The notes under the pieces were generated by a model. The model was not told the DNA's origin. It was given only the letters and a program-made list of their open reading frames with translations, and did no database searches. 64,000 bases of DNA from UBA6952 sp045562575. GTDB lineage: Bacteria; Chloroflexota; Dehalococcoidia; Lucifugimonadales; UBA6952. The stretch covers positions 1-64,000 of the forward strand of contig JBJKVQ010000028.1 in the NCBI GenBank assembly GCA_045562575.1, read 5' to 3'. Both the position numbers and the translations under genes were made by a program. Shown piece by piece: positions 51,829 through 61,138 of this stretch (its first letter is position 1; each line of letters begins with the position of its first letter).

Positions 51829-52620
51829 ATGAAAATTCCAGTAAGTTTAACTATTGCAGGTTCAGATTCAGGAGGTGGAGCAGGAATTCAAGCCGACTTA
51901 AAAACTTTCTCAGCTCTTGGTACTTTTGGCTGTTCAGTAATCACAGCAGTTACAGCTCAAAATACTACTGGAGTCTATGGAATTCATGAAATACCATTGG
52001 ATATTATAGAGTCACAAATAGATGCAGTTTTAAATGATTTAAATCCTAATGTGATCAAAACAGGTATGCTTGCCTCTATTGAAGTTATAAAACTAATATC
52101 AGAAAAAATTAAATCATCTAAAACAAAGAACATAGTAGTAGATCCAGTCATGATTGCGAAAGGAGGAGATAAATTAATAAAAGACAATGCAATAGGACAT
52201 TTGATTTCAGAATTATTGCCATTATCGACTGTAGTAACCCCAAACATTCCCGAAGCTGAGGTTTTAAGCCACATGTCCATTAACAATACTCAAGATATTG
52301 AATCTGCAGCAAAAATTATTCATAAAATGGGGCCAGATTTCGTAGTGATTAAAGGAGGGCATTCGAATGACTCTAAATCAAATGATATAATATTTGATGG
52401 TCAAAAGTTTACTACTCTAGAAGCAAATCGTATCCTAACTACTAATACACATGGTACAGGCTGTACATATGCATCAGCTATAGCAGCAGGTTTAGCTAAA
52501 AACTATTCAGTGGAAAAAAGCGTAAAAGAAGCAAAAAATTATGTGACAGAAGCTATTAAAAATGAACCTGGATTAGGTAATGGGCACGGACCATTAAATC
52601 ACTTTTTCATGCTAACCTAG
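51829..52620 (+). CDS. thiD: Hydroxymethylpyrimidine / HMP-phosphate kinase
   Basis: 263 aa ribokinase-fold enzyme. IAGSDSGGGAGIQADLKTF and VVIKGGHS are ThiD signatures; THGTGCTYASAIAAGLA holds the catalytic region with the anion hole. It phosphorylates HMP twice for thiamine synthesis. It ends the TPP-controlled operon, tying the importer to pyrimidine salvage. GGAG lies 7 bases before the ATG. It overlaps the end of the opposite-strand exporter gene by 4 bases. Confidence 0.95.
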   Translation: MKIPVSLTIAGSDSGGGAGIQADLKTFSALGTFGCSVITAVTAQNTTGVYGIHEIPLDIIESQIDAVLNDLNPNVIKTGMLASIEVIKLISEKIKSSKTKNIVVDPVMIAKGGDKLIKDNAIGHLISELLPLSTVVTPNIPEAEVLSHMSINNTQDIESAAKIIHKMGPDFVVIKGGHSNDSKSNDIIFDGQKFTTLEANRILTTNTHGTGCTYASAIAAGLAKNYSVEKSVKEAKNYVTEAIKNEPGLGNGHGPLNHFFMLT

Positions 52621-53534
52621 GTATCATTATCAATAAAATCTTCTTCGAAATCGCTAATAGATAAATAGATGCCAAAAAGAATTAAAAATCCTCCTAGATA
52701 CCAATATAATGATGGTATTTCATCCAAAATAAAACTAGCTAATACTGTAGCAATTATAGGTTCAGCCATCACACTAATTGTAACTAAAACTGCAGTAGCA
52801 TAACCTAAAACCCAGTTAAGTAATGAGTGTCCTATTACTTGAGGAATTAAAGCCACTAACAATAGCATGAAATACGTATAAGCACTTAATCCAAATAATT
52901 CAATTCGAAATATAATTATTAAAATAAATAAGAAAATAGTTGCGAATCCGTATACGTATAAATTGTAAGTTAGTATATTCATATCTTTTCTTAGACTTCT
53001 TCCACATAAAACATATGGAACTATGCATAAAGAACCCAGTAGAGCCAAGAAATCGCCAGTAATATTATTAGTATTCTGTGAATCACCTAATATAATTATG
53101 GTTCCACCAATCAAACCAATAAACATTCCAATTATCATTTTTAAACGAATAGGATGAGACCAAATTATCCAAGAAAATAAGAGAACAATAAATGGGTTGG
53201 TAGTGACTAAGAGAACAGAGCTTGCGACTGAGGTAAAACTTAATGACCAAACCCAAAACCAAAAGTGCATCGCAAGACCCAAACTACTAATCATTATTCG
53301 TAAAATTTGATTAGTTTTTAATGTGTACACATTTACATAGTCTGAAGACTTAATTCGGTATATTAAAGTTAAAATAAAAAATACTAATACACTAATAAAC
53401 ATTCTATAAAATGCTATGGCTAAAGGATGTGCTTCAGATGATAATTTAATCAATATTGCAGCAGTGGAAACAGCAAATACACCAATAATCAAATATAAAC
53501 GAATTCTAGATTCTATACTAAAGTTGTTTGCCAA
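52617..53534 (-). CDS. EamA/DMT family transporter
   Basis: 305 aa, ten membrane helices in two EamA repeats; the N-half has FYRMFISVLVFF and the C-half VLVTISVMAEPIIATVLASFILDEIPSLYWYLGGFLILFGIYLS, the typical DMT ending. It probably exports or imports a small metabolite; substrate unknown. TTG 53534 lies one base after the AlaX stop. It shares CTAG stop bases with thiD. Confidence 0.85.
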   Translation of the reverse strand: MANNFSIESRIRLYLIIGVFAVSTAAILIKLSSEAHPLAIAFYRMFISVLVFFILTLIYRIKSSDYVNVYTLKTNQILRIMISSLGLAMHFWFWVWSLSFTSVASSVLLVTTNPFIVLLFSWIIWSHPIRLKMIIGMFIGLIGGTIIILGDSQNTNNITGDFLALLGSLCIVPYVLCGRSLRKDMNILTYNLYVYGFATIFLFILIIIFRIELFGLSAYTYFMLLLVALIPQVIGHSLLNWVLGYATAVLVTISVMAEPIIATVLASFILDEIPSLYWYLGGFLILFGIYLSISDFEEDFIDNDT

Positions 53535-53535
53535 A

Positions 53536-54246
53536 TTAATCTTCTATTTGAATTCTAAGACGCTTATTTATTTTCCCTTTACTTTCATGCCCCACCACCG
53601 ATATATGACCTACTTCCTTAGTACTAATAACATGAGTCCCACCATCGGCTTGAAGATCGAGTGAAGTAATATCAACAATTCTCAATTCAGATATTTGTTT
53701 TGGTAATAGATCTATTTTAGTTCTTATTAAATCAGGTATTTTCAGTGCCTCATCCCTGGGAAGCATGTTTATTTCAATTTTATGGTCATTGAATACTTCC
53801 TCGTTGATTTTTTTTTCAACTATTTCTGCAAAATCAGTACTCATACTTTCCAATTCGAAATCCATTCTTGCTTTTAAAGGCTCCATATTCCCACCAGTAA
53901 CTAATGCGCCAAAATCACGCCACACTACACCACATAAAATATGTAATGCTGTGTGTGTTCTCATAAGTTTATATCTTCTATCCCAATCGATTCTAGCAAG
54001 AATTTTATCACCTATATTTAATCCGTCAGATACAACTTTGTGGATAATAGTGCCTTCAAAATATTGAACTTTATCAACTTTATAATCTATTCCATTTGAA
54101 TTCAGAAAACCAAAATCACAAGGTTGACCTCCTCCTCCAGGATAAAAAGCAGTTTGGTCTAAAACTACACCTTCAGAAATAATATTTTCTATAGTTGCTT
54201 CGAACTCTTTCAAATATGAATCTATATGATATAACTGTTTAACCAT
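53536..54246 (-). CDS. AlaX-type alanyl-tRNA editing protein
   Basis: 236 aa, AlaX-M size. It has TAFYPGGGGQPCDFG, the zinc-binding HTALH and the DGGTH motif. The position that is Cys in AlaRS (CGGTH) is Asp here. It hydrolyses mischarged Ser- or Gly-tRNA(Ala). I choose ATG 54246, which leaves a 10-base gap after the upstream ThDP gene; an in-frame upstream ATG at 54288 would overlap it by 32 bases and add non-family residues. Confidence 0.85.
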   Translation of the reverse strand: MVKQLYHIDSYLKEFEATIENIISEGVVLDQTAFYPGGGGQPCDFGFLNSNGIDYKVDKVQYFEGTIIHKVVSDGLNIGDKILARIDWDRRYKLMRTHTALHILCGVVWRDFGALVTGGNMEPLKARMDFELESMSTDFAEIVEKKINEEVFNDHKIEINMLPRDEALKIPDLIRTKIDLLPKQISELRIVDITSLDLQADGGTHVISTKEVGHISVVGHESKGKINKRLRIQIED

Positions 54247-54256
54247 AGTATTAATT

Positions 54257-54841
54257 CTACTTAACAGATAACTCTGATTTGATATCATTCAATACTTGAT
54301 CCCAAGTTCGATTTTGCCATCTTACTCGTTGATTAATTGGGACATTTTCAATTTCAGGATTGATTTTAAGATGTATAAATACAGGTCCTTCTTGGCCTAA
54401 AATTTCAGCGATTTTCTGATCAAAATCTTCCAAGTTATCTATAAAATATGTTGAACCATAGCCCATACTTTTGGCTAGGCCTGTATAATCAACTTTTTGC
54501 GCGTTTGGTACAGGTTGACCACCAGTTGTTGCATAACATTCATTATCTAAAAGAAAATGATAGAAATTTTTTGGAGCTAAGTCAGCTATAGTTGCAAGAG
54601 CCCCTGTATTCATTAATAGATCGCCTTCTGAATCAAATAGTATTACTGTTTCGTCCGGAATAGCCAGGGCTAAACCAAAAGCATAAGAAGCATGCCCTCC
54701 CATTGCAGGATCTCCTAGAGGAACATCTCGAGAAGGATTATCCGTTAATGTAACCCAATGTTTACCACCTCTTCCAGGTATAACAACACTGTTGCCACGA
54801 TAATTCTTAAATATTTTTAACATTTCTAATGTATCTATCAT
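54257..54841 (-). CDS. ThDP-dependent decarboxylase beta subunit, ComE/phosphonopyruvate decarboxylase-like
   Basis: 194 aa C-terminal ThDP-binding half: GDPAMGGHASYAFGLALA, and the ThDP/Mg motif around SEGDLLMNTGALATIADLAPKNFYHFLLDNECYATTGGQ. It pairs with the alpha subunit encoded 33 bases upstream. The split alpha/beta form is typical of sulfopyruvate decarboxylase (ComDE) and some phosphonopyruvate decarboxylases; the substrate is a 3-substituted pyruvate but which one cannot be told. Ribosome binding site TAGGAAAA before ATG. Confidence 0.8.
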   Translation of the reverse strand: MIDTLEMLKIFKNYRGNSVVIPGRGGKHWVTLTDNPSRDVPLGDPAMGGHASYAFGLALAIPDETVILFDSEGDLLMNTGALATIADLAPKNFYHFLLDNECYATTGGQPVPNAQKVDYTGLAKSMGYGSTYFIDNLEDFDQKIAEILGQEGPVFIHLKINPEIENVPINQRVRWQNRTWDQVLNDIKSELSVK

Positions 54842-54874
54842 CTATTTTCCTACCTAATAATTATAAATAATCTA

Positions 54875-55387
54875 CTAGTTCCAACTAGAATATTCATCGC
54901 CAACTAATACAGCTACAGGTTTTTTATTTTCACCAGCTTCTTCAAAAGCATAGGAAATCCGATCAATATCGCCATCATTTTCTACTAGATAGTAATTGAT
55001 ACCCATAGCTATAAGAAAAGGTTCTGTAAATTTTGCAACATCATGAAATGCATTCTTTCCATGTCTTGTCCATCCCCTGTACCCAATAAGCATTACAACA
55101 GGAGTTTTAAGACCTATTCCCCAACCTCTCAAGGAATCACCAGACTCTAACAAACCTGTATTTTGTATTAATATCACAGGTTTTTTTCCACCCGTAGATA
55201 ACCCAGCAGCTACTGAAAATGCCTGACCCTCTCTACTTACAGGTACTAATTCTATAGTAGGTTCATTTTTCATTAATAAATAAAGCCAATTTGTTTCACT
55301 ATCCGGAAGCCATACAACGTGGGTTATATTGTTGGATTTCAATTGTGATAAAACAGACTCAGGGCTCAAACTTCCTTCGTTTGTCAT
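54875..55387 (-). CDS. ThDP-dependent decarboxylase alpha subunit, ComD/phosphonopyruvate decarboxylase-like
   Basis: 170 aa N-terminal pyrimidine-binding half with the conserved Glu in VPVSREGQAFSVAAGLSTGG and IQNTGLLESGDSLRGW. Together with the beta subunit it decarboxylates sulfopyruvate or phosphonopyruvate to the aldehyde. AGGAGG 8 bases before the ATG. Neither comA/B/C homologues nor a phosphonate or taurine gene lies nearby, so the pathway is open. Confidence 0.8.
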   Translation of the reverse strand: MTNEGSLSPESVLSQLKSNNITHVVWLPDSETNWLYLLMKNEPTIELVPVSREGQAFSVAAGLSTGGKKPVILIQNTGLLESGDSLRGWGIGLKTPVVMLIGYRGWTRHGKNAFHDVAKFTEPFLIAMGINYYLVENDGDIDRISYAFEEAGENKKPVAVLVGDEYSSWN

Positions 55388-55487
55388 CTTTTATCCTCCT
55401 GAAATTTTACTCGAAATAAAATATGTAAGTACCTAAGAACTATATCAATATTATATTAATTAATCGATGAAAAGATTGACAGTATAA

Positions 55488-56696
55488 GTGAATCACAAGA
55501 AAATTATACAAATGTCAGCAAATAAAGTAACAGCAAAAGTAATTCTTTCTTCTATAGGACCTTCATTTTCGGGTCTAAATAATCCTCGTGAAGATTTAGA
55601 AATAGCTTCATTACAACTATTATCATACCCAAATAGCCTTCGGGCATGGATAGAAAAAGGAAACTCGTTAAAACTTCTAGAAAGATTTACTGATTCTCTT
55701 GAAGCATTTAAGACAGTCTCTACATTAATTCCTCAAATAAGTACACCAGAGGAACTAGGTTTATTAGCTTGTGCATATTTCAATATTGCAAATCTTGAAT
55801 CATCTATACAAAAGTATTCAGACTACAAGAATAACTACATTGATTGTATTCATTATGGAATGAAATCAAAACATCCCTTGGGAATTATGTTTAGTGCTAT
55901 GGCATGTTTTGAACTAGGACTCTGGTATAACCAAGAAGAAAACTTTAACTCCAGCATACATATGCACAATAGAGCGGCAAAAATTGGAATGCTTTCAAAT
56001 TTACCTGAAGGTTTATATATAACCTCAAGAGCATATTTCAATATAGCAAACTACGAGGGACGATCCGAAAAATATAACCGTTATGAAACATTAATGAAGA
56101 AAAGTATCGAGTATGGAATGTGTTCCAAAACAATATCTGGTATACAAACATCAATACAAGCATGCCAAAGTTTACTATCTTGGTATGAATCAAAAGATGA
56201 TTATTACGAACAAGAAAAGATTGAACAGCAGATTCGAGACTACAATGTAATATTATCAAACACATCTGATGCACATAAATGTATACTCGAAGGTCAGGAT
56301 TTTGAATCTAAAGATCAAATTGATAAAGCACGTATTTCATATCGTAAAGCTATTGATCTTTCTAAATCTTTAGAAAATATAATTGCCAAAGAACTAGGTA
56401 CAAAGGCAGCTCTTAATCTCGCACAAATAATAAGAAAGAAATCAAGATCATCTAATTTAATTGAAAAGGCCTACATACAAATTATAGAATTAGGAGAGTC
56501 TACATTTACACCTTGGTCTCTTGATCAAGCTGCATTTGCTGCCCTTGGGATTGGTACTTATCTAGATCATAGAGGAAAAACCAAGGATGCTAACAAATAT
56601 TATAAAAAAGCAAGTAAACTCGCAAAAACAAGTACAACAAACCAAGGTAAGCGAATTATTGGATTTGCAAAATCATATGAATCAATGAAAAGTTAA
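55488..56696 (+). CDS. TPR-like helical repeat protein, function unknown
   Basis: 402 aa from GTG 55488, or 394 from ATG 55512. Several helix-turn-helix pairs of about 34-40 residues contain TPR-like cores (A.A.FNIANLE, RAYFNIANYEGRSEKY, ISYRKAIDLSKSLE, ANKYYKKASKLAK). No membrane segment or catalytic motif. TTGACA at 55476 without a good -10 box suggests that transcription may begin near the ATG, favouring 55512. It shares TTAA stop bases with the convergent gene. Likely a protein-protein scaffold. Confidence 0.6.
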   Translation: MNHKKIIQMSANKVTAKVILSSIGPSFSGLNNPREDLEIASLQLLSYPNSLRAWIEKGNSLKLLERFTDSLEAFKTVSTLIPQISTPEELGLLACAYFNIANLESSIQKYSDYKNNYIDCIHYGMKSKHPLGIMFSAMACFELGLWYNQEENFNSSIHMHNRAAKIGMLSNLPEGLYITSRAYFNIANYEGRSEKYNRYETLMKKSIEYGMCSKTISGIQTSIQACQSLLSWYESKDDYYEQEKIEQQIRDYNVILSNTSDAHKCILEGQDFESKDQIDKARISYRKAIDLSKSLENIIAKELGTKAALNLAQIIRKKSRSSNLIEKAYIQIIELGESTFTPWSLDQAAFAALGIGTYLDHRGKTKDANKYYKKASKLAKTSTTNQGKRIIGFAKSYESMKS

Positions 56697-57424
56697 TTTA
56701 TTTCATCTATTGCTTGATCAAGGAGAAATACACCATCAACATCATTGTCAGCAAGTTTGTAACATCTTTCAATGTAGAGCTGAATGAGCTTACCAGAATT
56801 TAATGAGCTTTCTTTTATCAATTGTAAAATAGCTCCTATTTTATAATTTTCAGGAAAGTATGAAGAAATATTATTGATTTCTACTTCTGCTTCTTGAACT
56901 TGATCTAAATCTTTCCCTTCAATTGCAAACTGTAATTTACCAATGAGTTTTGATATTTCTCCTAATTTATCTTTTTCAGACATCAAAGACAGCATAACAT
57001 TTTGAACATTGAAATCTTCAGATGTTTCGGCTATGGAAGTATGATGCGAGGTTTGAGAGTTTTTATATAATTCAGAATATCTTTCAACCTGATTGTTTAC
57101 AGATTGAGCAGATTCAATAAAATCGGATTCATTGAATGTACCCCCATAAATCAAATCATCACTTCGAATAATAGCTAAATCCTTTATGAAATCATATCCA
57201 TCTGGTATTTCTTCTGGAACAGGAGGTAGAGCAAAAGCAGAAAATCCTGCCATATCTTCAATATTTATTTGTGCTGATATTACTGGGGGCATAAATTTAG
57301 AAAAATCAAAAGATATTGGTATGATTACTATATATGCCATAAAATATTTAATACCTGAGGTATAGTAAATAATTGCATGGCCTCTAGGACTATATTCATC
57401 CCCAATTTCAAAAGATAGACTCAT
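56693..57424 (-). CDS. Protein of unknown function
   Basis: 243 aa, soluble. The N-terminal third is beta-rich with SPRGHAIIYYTSGIKYFMAYIVIIPISFDFSKFMPPV; the middle is polar and probably flexible; residues 145-240 are helical, with an alternating acidic/hydrophobic pattern (QVQEAEVEINNISSYFPENYKIGAI...). I do not recognise a family. It lies 15 bases before the D-aminoacylase start point on the same strand, downstream of that gene, so may be co-transcribed with it. Confidence 0.6.
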   Translation of the reverse strand: MSLSFEIGDEYSPRGHAIIYYTSGIKYFMAYIVIIPISFDFSKFMPPVISAQINIEDMAGFSAFALPPVPEEIPDGYDFIKDLAIIRSDDLIYGGTFNESDFIESAQSVNNQVERYSELYKNSQTSHHTSIAETSEDFNVQNVMLSLMSEKDKLGEISKLIGKLQFAIEGKDLDQVQEAEVEINNISSYFPENYKIGAILQLIKESSLNSGKLIQLYIERCYKLADNDVDGVFLLDQAIDEIN

Positions 57425-57439
57425 AAATAAACACCTACA

Positions 57440-59035
57440 CTAATCATTATTATCTCTTATAATTTTACCACGATGTTCAGTATTTACTATATTTTCGTTG
57501 TAAGCTAAATGTCCATTTACTAAAACGGATTTAATTCCTACAGAATATTGATGTGGATTAGCAAATGTTGATTTATCATCTATATTTTCAGAATCAAAAA
57601 TTACTATATCTGCCCAATTATTAACAACCAAAGATCCACGTCTTTTCAAATCTAGTCTGCTCGCTGGTAATGATGTCATTTTGCGTATTGCCTCTTGCAT
57701 AGTTAACATTTTTTTTTCTCTAACATATTGTTTGATAAATCTTGGAAAAGTTCCATAACTTCTTGGATGAGGTGATCCAACTGATAAGGGTCCTTCTGTA
57801 CGAATAGAACTCCCATCACTTCCAACACAAACGTAAGGATGACATGCAATTTTATCTACATCATCTTGTTTTAAAGAATGAGCTATAACATGAACTGTAC
57901 CACCTCTGAAAAGAATAATTGCAGCATCTTCTGGTTCACAATTCATAACATCTGATATTTCTTCCAAATTTAATCCATCAAACTCTCGGTTATCTGGACA
58001 TTGAGCAATACTAATAGCAGCTGCACCACCTCTCCTATAAAAATTCCTAGAAATATCTTTTTTTAATCTATCATAAAGAACTGGATCATCTATTCTTGAA
58101 AGTGCCTCTGATTTTCCTCCTGCCTGTACCCATCTAGGAAAAACTGCACCAGCTAGCATAGTACTACTTCCGGTATAGGGATATTGATCTGCTATTACGT
58201 CATATCCGCTGCGTCTCATCTCATCAATTCTTGCTAATAAAATATCAGCTTGCCCCCACGTAACGGGACCAATGCATTTTAAATGGGATATTTGTGTTTT
58301 TACTCCAGAAATTTGAGCGATGCTCATTGTTTCTTCTATCGCACCACGAAGACCTATAGAATAATCACTTTCATCTCGCATATGGGTTGAATAAAGCTTG
58401 TTGTTTTTTGAAGCAACATTACATAATTTTATTATTTCTTCTGTACGTGAATAATTCCCAGGAGCATAATAAAGACCTGTAGAAAAACCCATAGCTCCTT
58501 GATCTAAACATTCATTTAAAAGTGTGATCATATTATCCAATTCATCAAGTGTTGGGTTAGTATCTCCTGAACCTATAACACTAGTTCTCAAAGTTCCATG
58601 TCCAATTTGTCCAGCTATATTAATTAACGTACCTTTTTCTTCAAGTAAATTAAGATAATCACCATAGTCCCCAGTTAAATTAAAGTTTGGGGTAAAGTTT
58701 AATGTCTCAAGTCTCTCATTTGTAAGATCAAATCCTTCACCAAAAAGTGGACCACCATCACTACGACCACAATTGCCAATTAGTTCAAAAGTACAACCTT
58801 GTCTTAATTTGCTATCTGCTAATGGTTCTATTAGAAAAGACAAATCGCTATGAGTGTGTAAATCTATAAAACCTGGTGAAACGGAAAGTCCAGAAGCGTC
58901 AATATTATTCATAGCTTCTTCTTCTATCTTACCAATCGCTAAAATCATACCATCTGAAATAGCAATATCAGCAATATAGGGATTTGAACCTAAACCATCA
59001 TAAATTAACCCATTACGAATAATAACTTCATACAT
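57440..59035 (-). CDS. N-acyl-D-amino-acid deacylase (D-aminoacylase family)
   Basis: 531 aa amidohydrolase. GFIDLHTHSD with the HxH pair, the catalytic-site Cys in LIGNCGRSDGGP, TGLYYAPG, HMRDESDYS, QISHLKCIGP, ADQYPYTGSSTML and SDGSS...HPRSYGTFPRFI are all D-aminoacylase family landmarks. It removes the acyl group from N-acyl-D-amino acids or related peptides, in the cytoplasm. An intrinsic terminator for the upstream gene ends only 16 bases before its ATG, so it must rely on readthrough or an unseen promoter. Confidence 0.88.
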   Translation of the reverse strand: MYEVIIRNGLIYDGLGSNPYIADIAISDGMILAIGKIEEEAMNNIDASGLSVSPGFIDLHTHSDLSFLIEPLADSKLRQGCTFELIGNCGRSDGGPLFGEGFDLTNERLETLNFTPNFNLTGDYGDYLNLLEEKGTLINIAGQIGHGTLRTSVIGSGDTNPTLDELDNMITLLNECLDQGAMGFSTGLYYAPGNYSRTEEIIKLCNVASKNNKLYSTHMRDESDYSIGLRGAIEETMSIAQISGVKTQISHLKCIGPVTWGQADILLARIDEMRRSGYDVIADQYPYTGSSTMLAGAVFPRWVQAGGKSEALSRIDDPVLYDRLKKDISRNFYRRGGAAAISIAQCPDNREFDGLNLEEISDVMNCEPEDAAIILFRGGTVHVIAHSLKQDDVDKIACHPYVCVGSDGSSIRTEGPLSVGSPHPRSYGTFPRFIKQYVREKKMLTMQEAIRKMTSLPASRLDLKRRGSLVVNNWADIVIFDSENIDDKSTFANPHQYSVGIKSVLVNGHLAYNENIVNTEHRGKIIRDNND

Positions 59036-59050
59036 AATTTTATTCTTTCT

Positions 59051-59090
59051 AAAAAAAAGAAGCCGCCATTAAAGAACAGCGGCTTCTTTT
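59051..59090 (-). terminator. Intrinsic terminator after the MmgE/PrpD gene
   Basis: A 12-bp stem (59090-59079 with 59066-59055 on the minus strand, GAAGCCGC core) has a 12-base loop, and the minus-strand T-run reaches 59051. It begins six bases after the MmgE/PrpD stop and sits between that gene and the D-aminoacylase gene. The plus-strand side also carries TTTT. Confidence 0.9.
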
Positions 59091-59095
59091 CAAAT

Positions 59096-60499
59096 TTAAG
59101 CTTTAACGGCTAAGCCTAGGGTTGCAGCATCCATAATCTGCATAACATTTGATTGATTTTCGAGATCCATAATTAAATTTAAAAGTGTGTCTACTTGGCT
59201 TGGTGAAATTACCGCACCTGCCAAAGCCTGAAATTTATCAATTACTTGAATGTTAGTATACGGGCCATATGTGTCACCATGTCCAGGAACTCTTGTATTT
59301 AATTGACTTCCATTTTTAAGACTTACGGTAACATCCCACCAGGATTCACCACCAATTGCACGATTTGGGCGATCTGCTATAGTTTCCTCTTGAGTTATGT
59401 TTACTCTTTCTAACATTGCTTGTAGTTCTGGTCTGTTGGCGGAATTATCTGTAAAGCTTTCTAAGTCCAATCTACCTTTATCAACAATTAGTGATGCAAC
59501 AGTATACCAAGTAGAAAATTTACCTTGCAAACCACTTTTTGGCCATCTCAAATTTGGAGCCATACATGAAGGATTATCAGTTGTAATAATATCTACTGAC
59601 TCTACATCTTCAGATTTAAATGAATGTTTGTTGAGTAATTCTATTATGGCTGTATTTGAACCATGTGTTCCACCACAACAAGGCCATATCTTTATATCAA
59701 TTCCATTTGCTACTTCTTTACCTGTTCCCATTATGGCCCATGGATAACCCAAATGCCTGGTCATATTGCCTAATTGAACCATTTGTTCACCTAAACACGC
59801 AGCATATCCAAATCTATCTTCCATAATGTTTGGATTAGATTCATATCCCTTTCCCGCCATTTTTGCAGCTATTATTCCACTTTGGGAAGCTCTACCTGGA
59901 TGAAAAGGTTTTGTCATTGTTCCAAAATTTCCACGCAAACCTGAAGCCTGAGTGGCACCTAAACCTATAGCCATTCGAGTTTCCATTTCATCTAATCCAA
60001 GAGCTTTTGCTGCAACAGCAGTCGAACCCAGAGTTCCTACACTTGAAGTGGAATGCCATCCTTTAGCATAATGATCAGGCCCCATATTTAAAGCAACATT
60101 TGCAAAAATGTCAAAACCTACTAAATAAGAAGTTAATACATCTTTTCCATTCAATCCTAGTTCTTCGGCTAAAGCAAAAGCTACAGGCATCAACACGACC
60201 GCTTGATGTCCTCCGGAGCCCATATCATCAAAATCTTCTGAATGACCTAAAGTACCATTTGCTAGAGCAGCATTAGCAGAATTAGTTTTGATTGAAGTCC
60301 CTAGAACTCTAGATTGAGGAGTCCCCCCCATTTCGTCTACTAGTTCGGTAATAATTTTACCCAAAGGCCTTGTTGTTCCATAAATTGCGCATGCTATAGA
60401 ATCTAAAATACAAAGTTTTGCAGCATATATTGCAGGCTCTGGAATATCGGAATATTTAGCCTCAGTAATAAATCTTGCCATTTGTTGTGTTGTACCCAT
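59096..60499 (-). CDS. MmgE/PrpD family protein
   Basis: 467 aa. The family pattern is clear: ILDSIACAIYG, LGTSIKTNSANAALANGTLGHSEDFDD, PDHYAKGWHSTSSVGTLGSTAVAAKALGL, TKPFHPGRASQSGIIAAKMA and KIWPCCGGTHGSNTAI. Members include 2-methylcitrate dehydratase and many hydratases or isomerases of small acids; without prpB/prpC here, the substrate is unknown. It heads its own unit and ends at a strong terminator. Confidence 0.88.
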   Translation of the reverse strand: MGTTQQMARFITEAKYSDIPEPAIYAAKLCILDSIACAIYGTTRPLGKIITELVDEMGGTPQSRVLGTSIKTNSANAALANGTLGHSEDFDDMGSGGHQAVVLMPVAFALAEELGLNGKDVLTSYLVGFDIFANVALNMGPDHYAKGWHSTSSVGTLGSTAVAAKALGLDEMETRMAIGLGATQASGLRGNFGTMTKPFHPGRASQSGIIAAKMAGKGYESNPNIMEDRFGYAACLGEQMVQLGNMTRHLGYPWAIMGTGKEVANGIDIKIWPCCGGTHGSNTAIIELLNKHSFKSEDVESVDIITTDNPSCMAPNLRWPKSGLQGKFSTWYTVASLIVDKGRLDLESFTDNSANRPELQAMLERVNITQEETIADRPNRAIGGESWWDVTVSLKNGSQLNTRVPGHGDTYGPYTNIQVIDKFQALAGAVISPSQVDTLLNLIMDLENQSNVMQIMDAATLGLAVKA

Positions 60500-60612
60500 T
60501 GGAAACCTCCTAATTTACTAAATCCAAAATAAAATATGGATTTCTAAATAACAACTTCAAAGGATTTTAGAAATAACTTATACCAAAGTCAATATTGTGA
60601 AAGTCAGTACAA

Positions 60613-61128
60613 TTAGTCGTACTTGATTATTGAAAAAATATCTACATTTTTTAGCAAATCTCTGCCATTTAAAAAACTTAATTCAATTATTACAGCTATT
60701 CCATTAACTTTAGCCTTAAACTGATCTACCAAATCCAAACACGCACCTAATGTTCCACCTGTAGCTATTAGGTCATCAATCAATAATATTCTATCATTGG
60801 CTTTAATTGCATCTTCATGAATTTCGATAGTGCCACTACCATATTCTAAATCATAACTTGCTGACTTGGTTTTATAAGGTAGTTTCCCACTCTTTCTAAA
60901 TAAGACTAATGGTTTTTTCATACGATCAGCTATTGGAGCTGCCAACAAAAATCCTCTAGACTCAACACTTGCAACTACATCTATTTCATCAAAATTATAA
61001 TTATCAATTATCCTATTGATAGTTTCTTGAAATGCATGCGTATTTGACAACAGAGGGGTAATATCTTTAAAAATTATCCCCTCGATAGGAAAATCTGGAA
61101 TATCTCTAATGTACTTGCTTAAATCCAT
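60613..61128 (-). CDS. apt: Adenine phosphoribosyltransferase
   Basis: 171 aa. IRDIPDFPIEGIIFKDITPLLSN is the APRT N-terminal signature, ESRGFLLAAPIA the core, and the PRPP-binding loop VLLIDDLIATGGTL-type text is present near the C-terminus. It salvages adenine to AMP. ATG 61128 is preferred over the upstream in-frame ATG at 61206 because it gives the family N-terminus; AAAGAGAC precedes it. Confidence 0.95.
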   Translation of the reverse strand: MDLSKYIRDIPDFPIEGIIFKDITPLLSNTHAFQETINRIIDNYNFDEIDVVASVESRGFLLAAPIADRMKKPLVLFRKSGKLPYKTKSASYDLEYGSGTIEIHEDAIKANDRILLIDDLIATGGTLGACLDLVDQFKAKVNGIAVIIELSFLNGRDLLKNVDIFSIIKYD

Positions 61129-61138
61129 ATGTCTCTTT

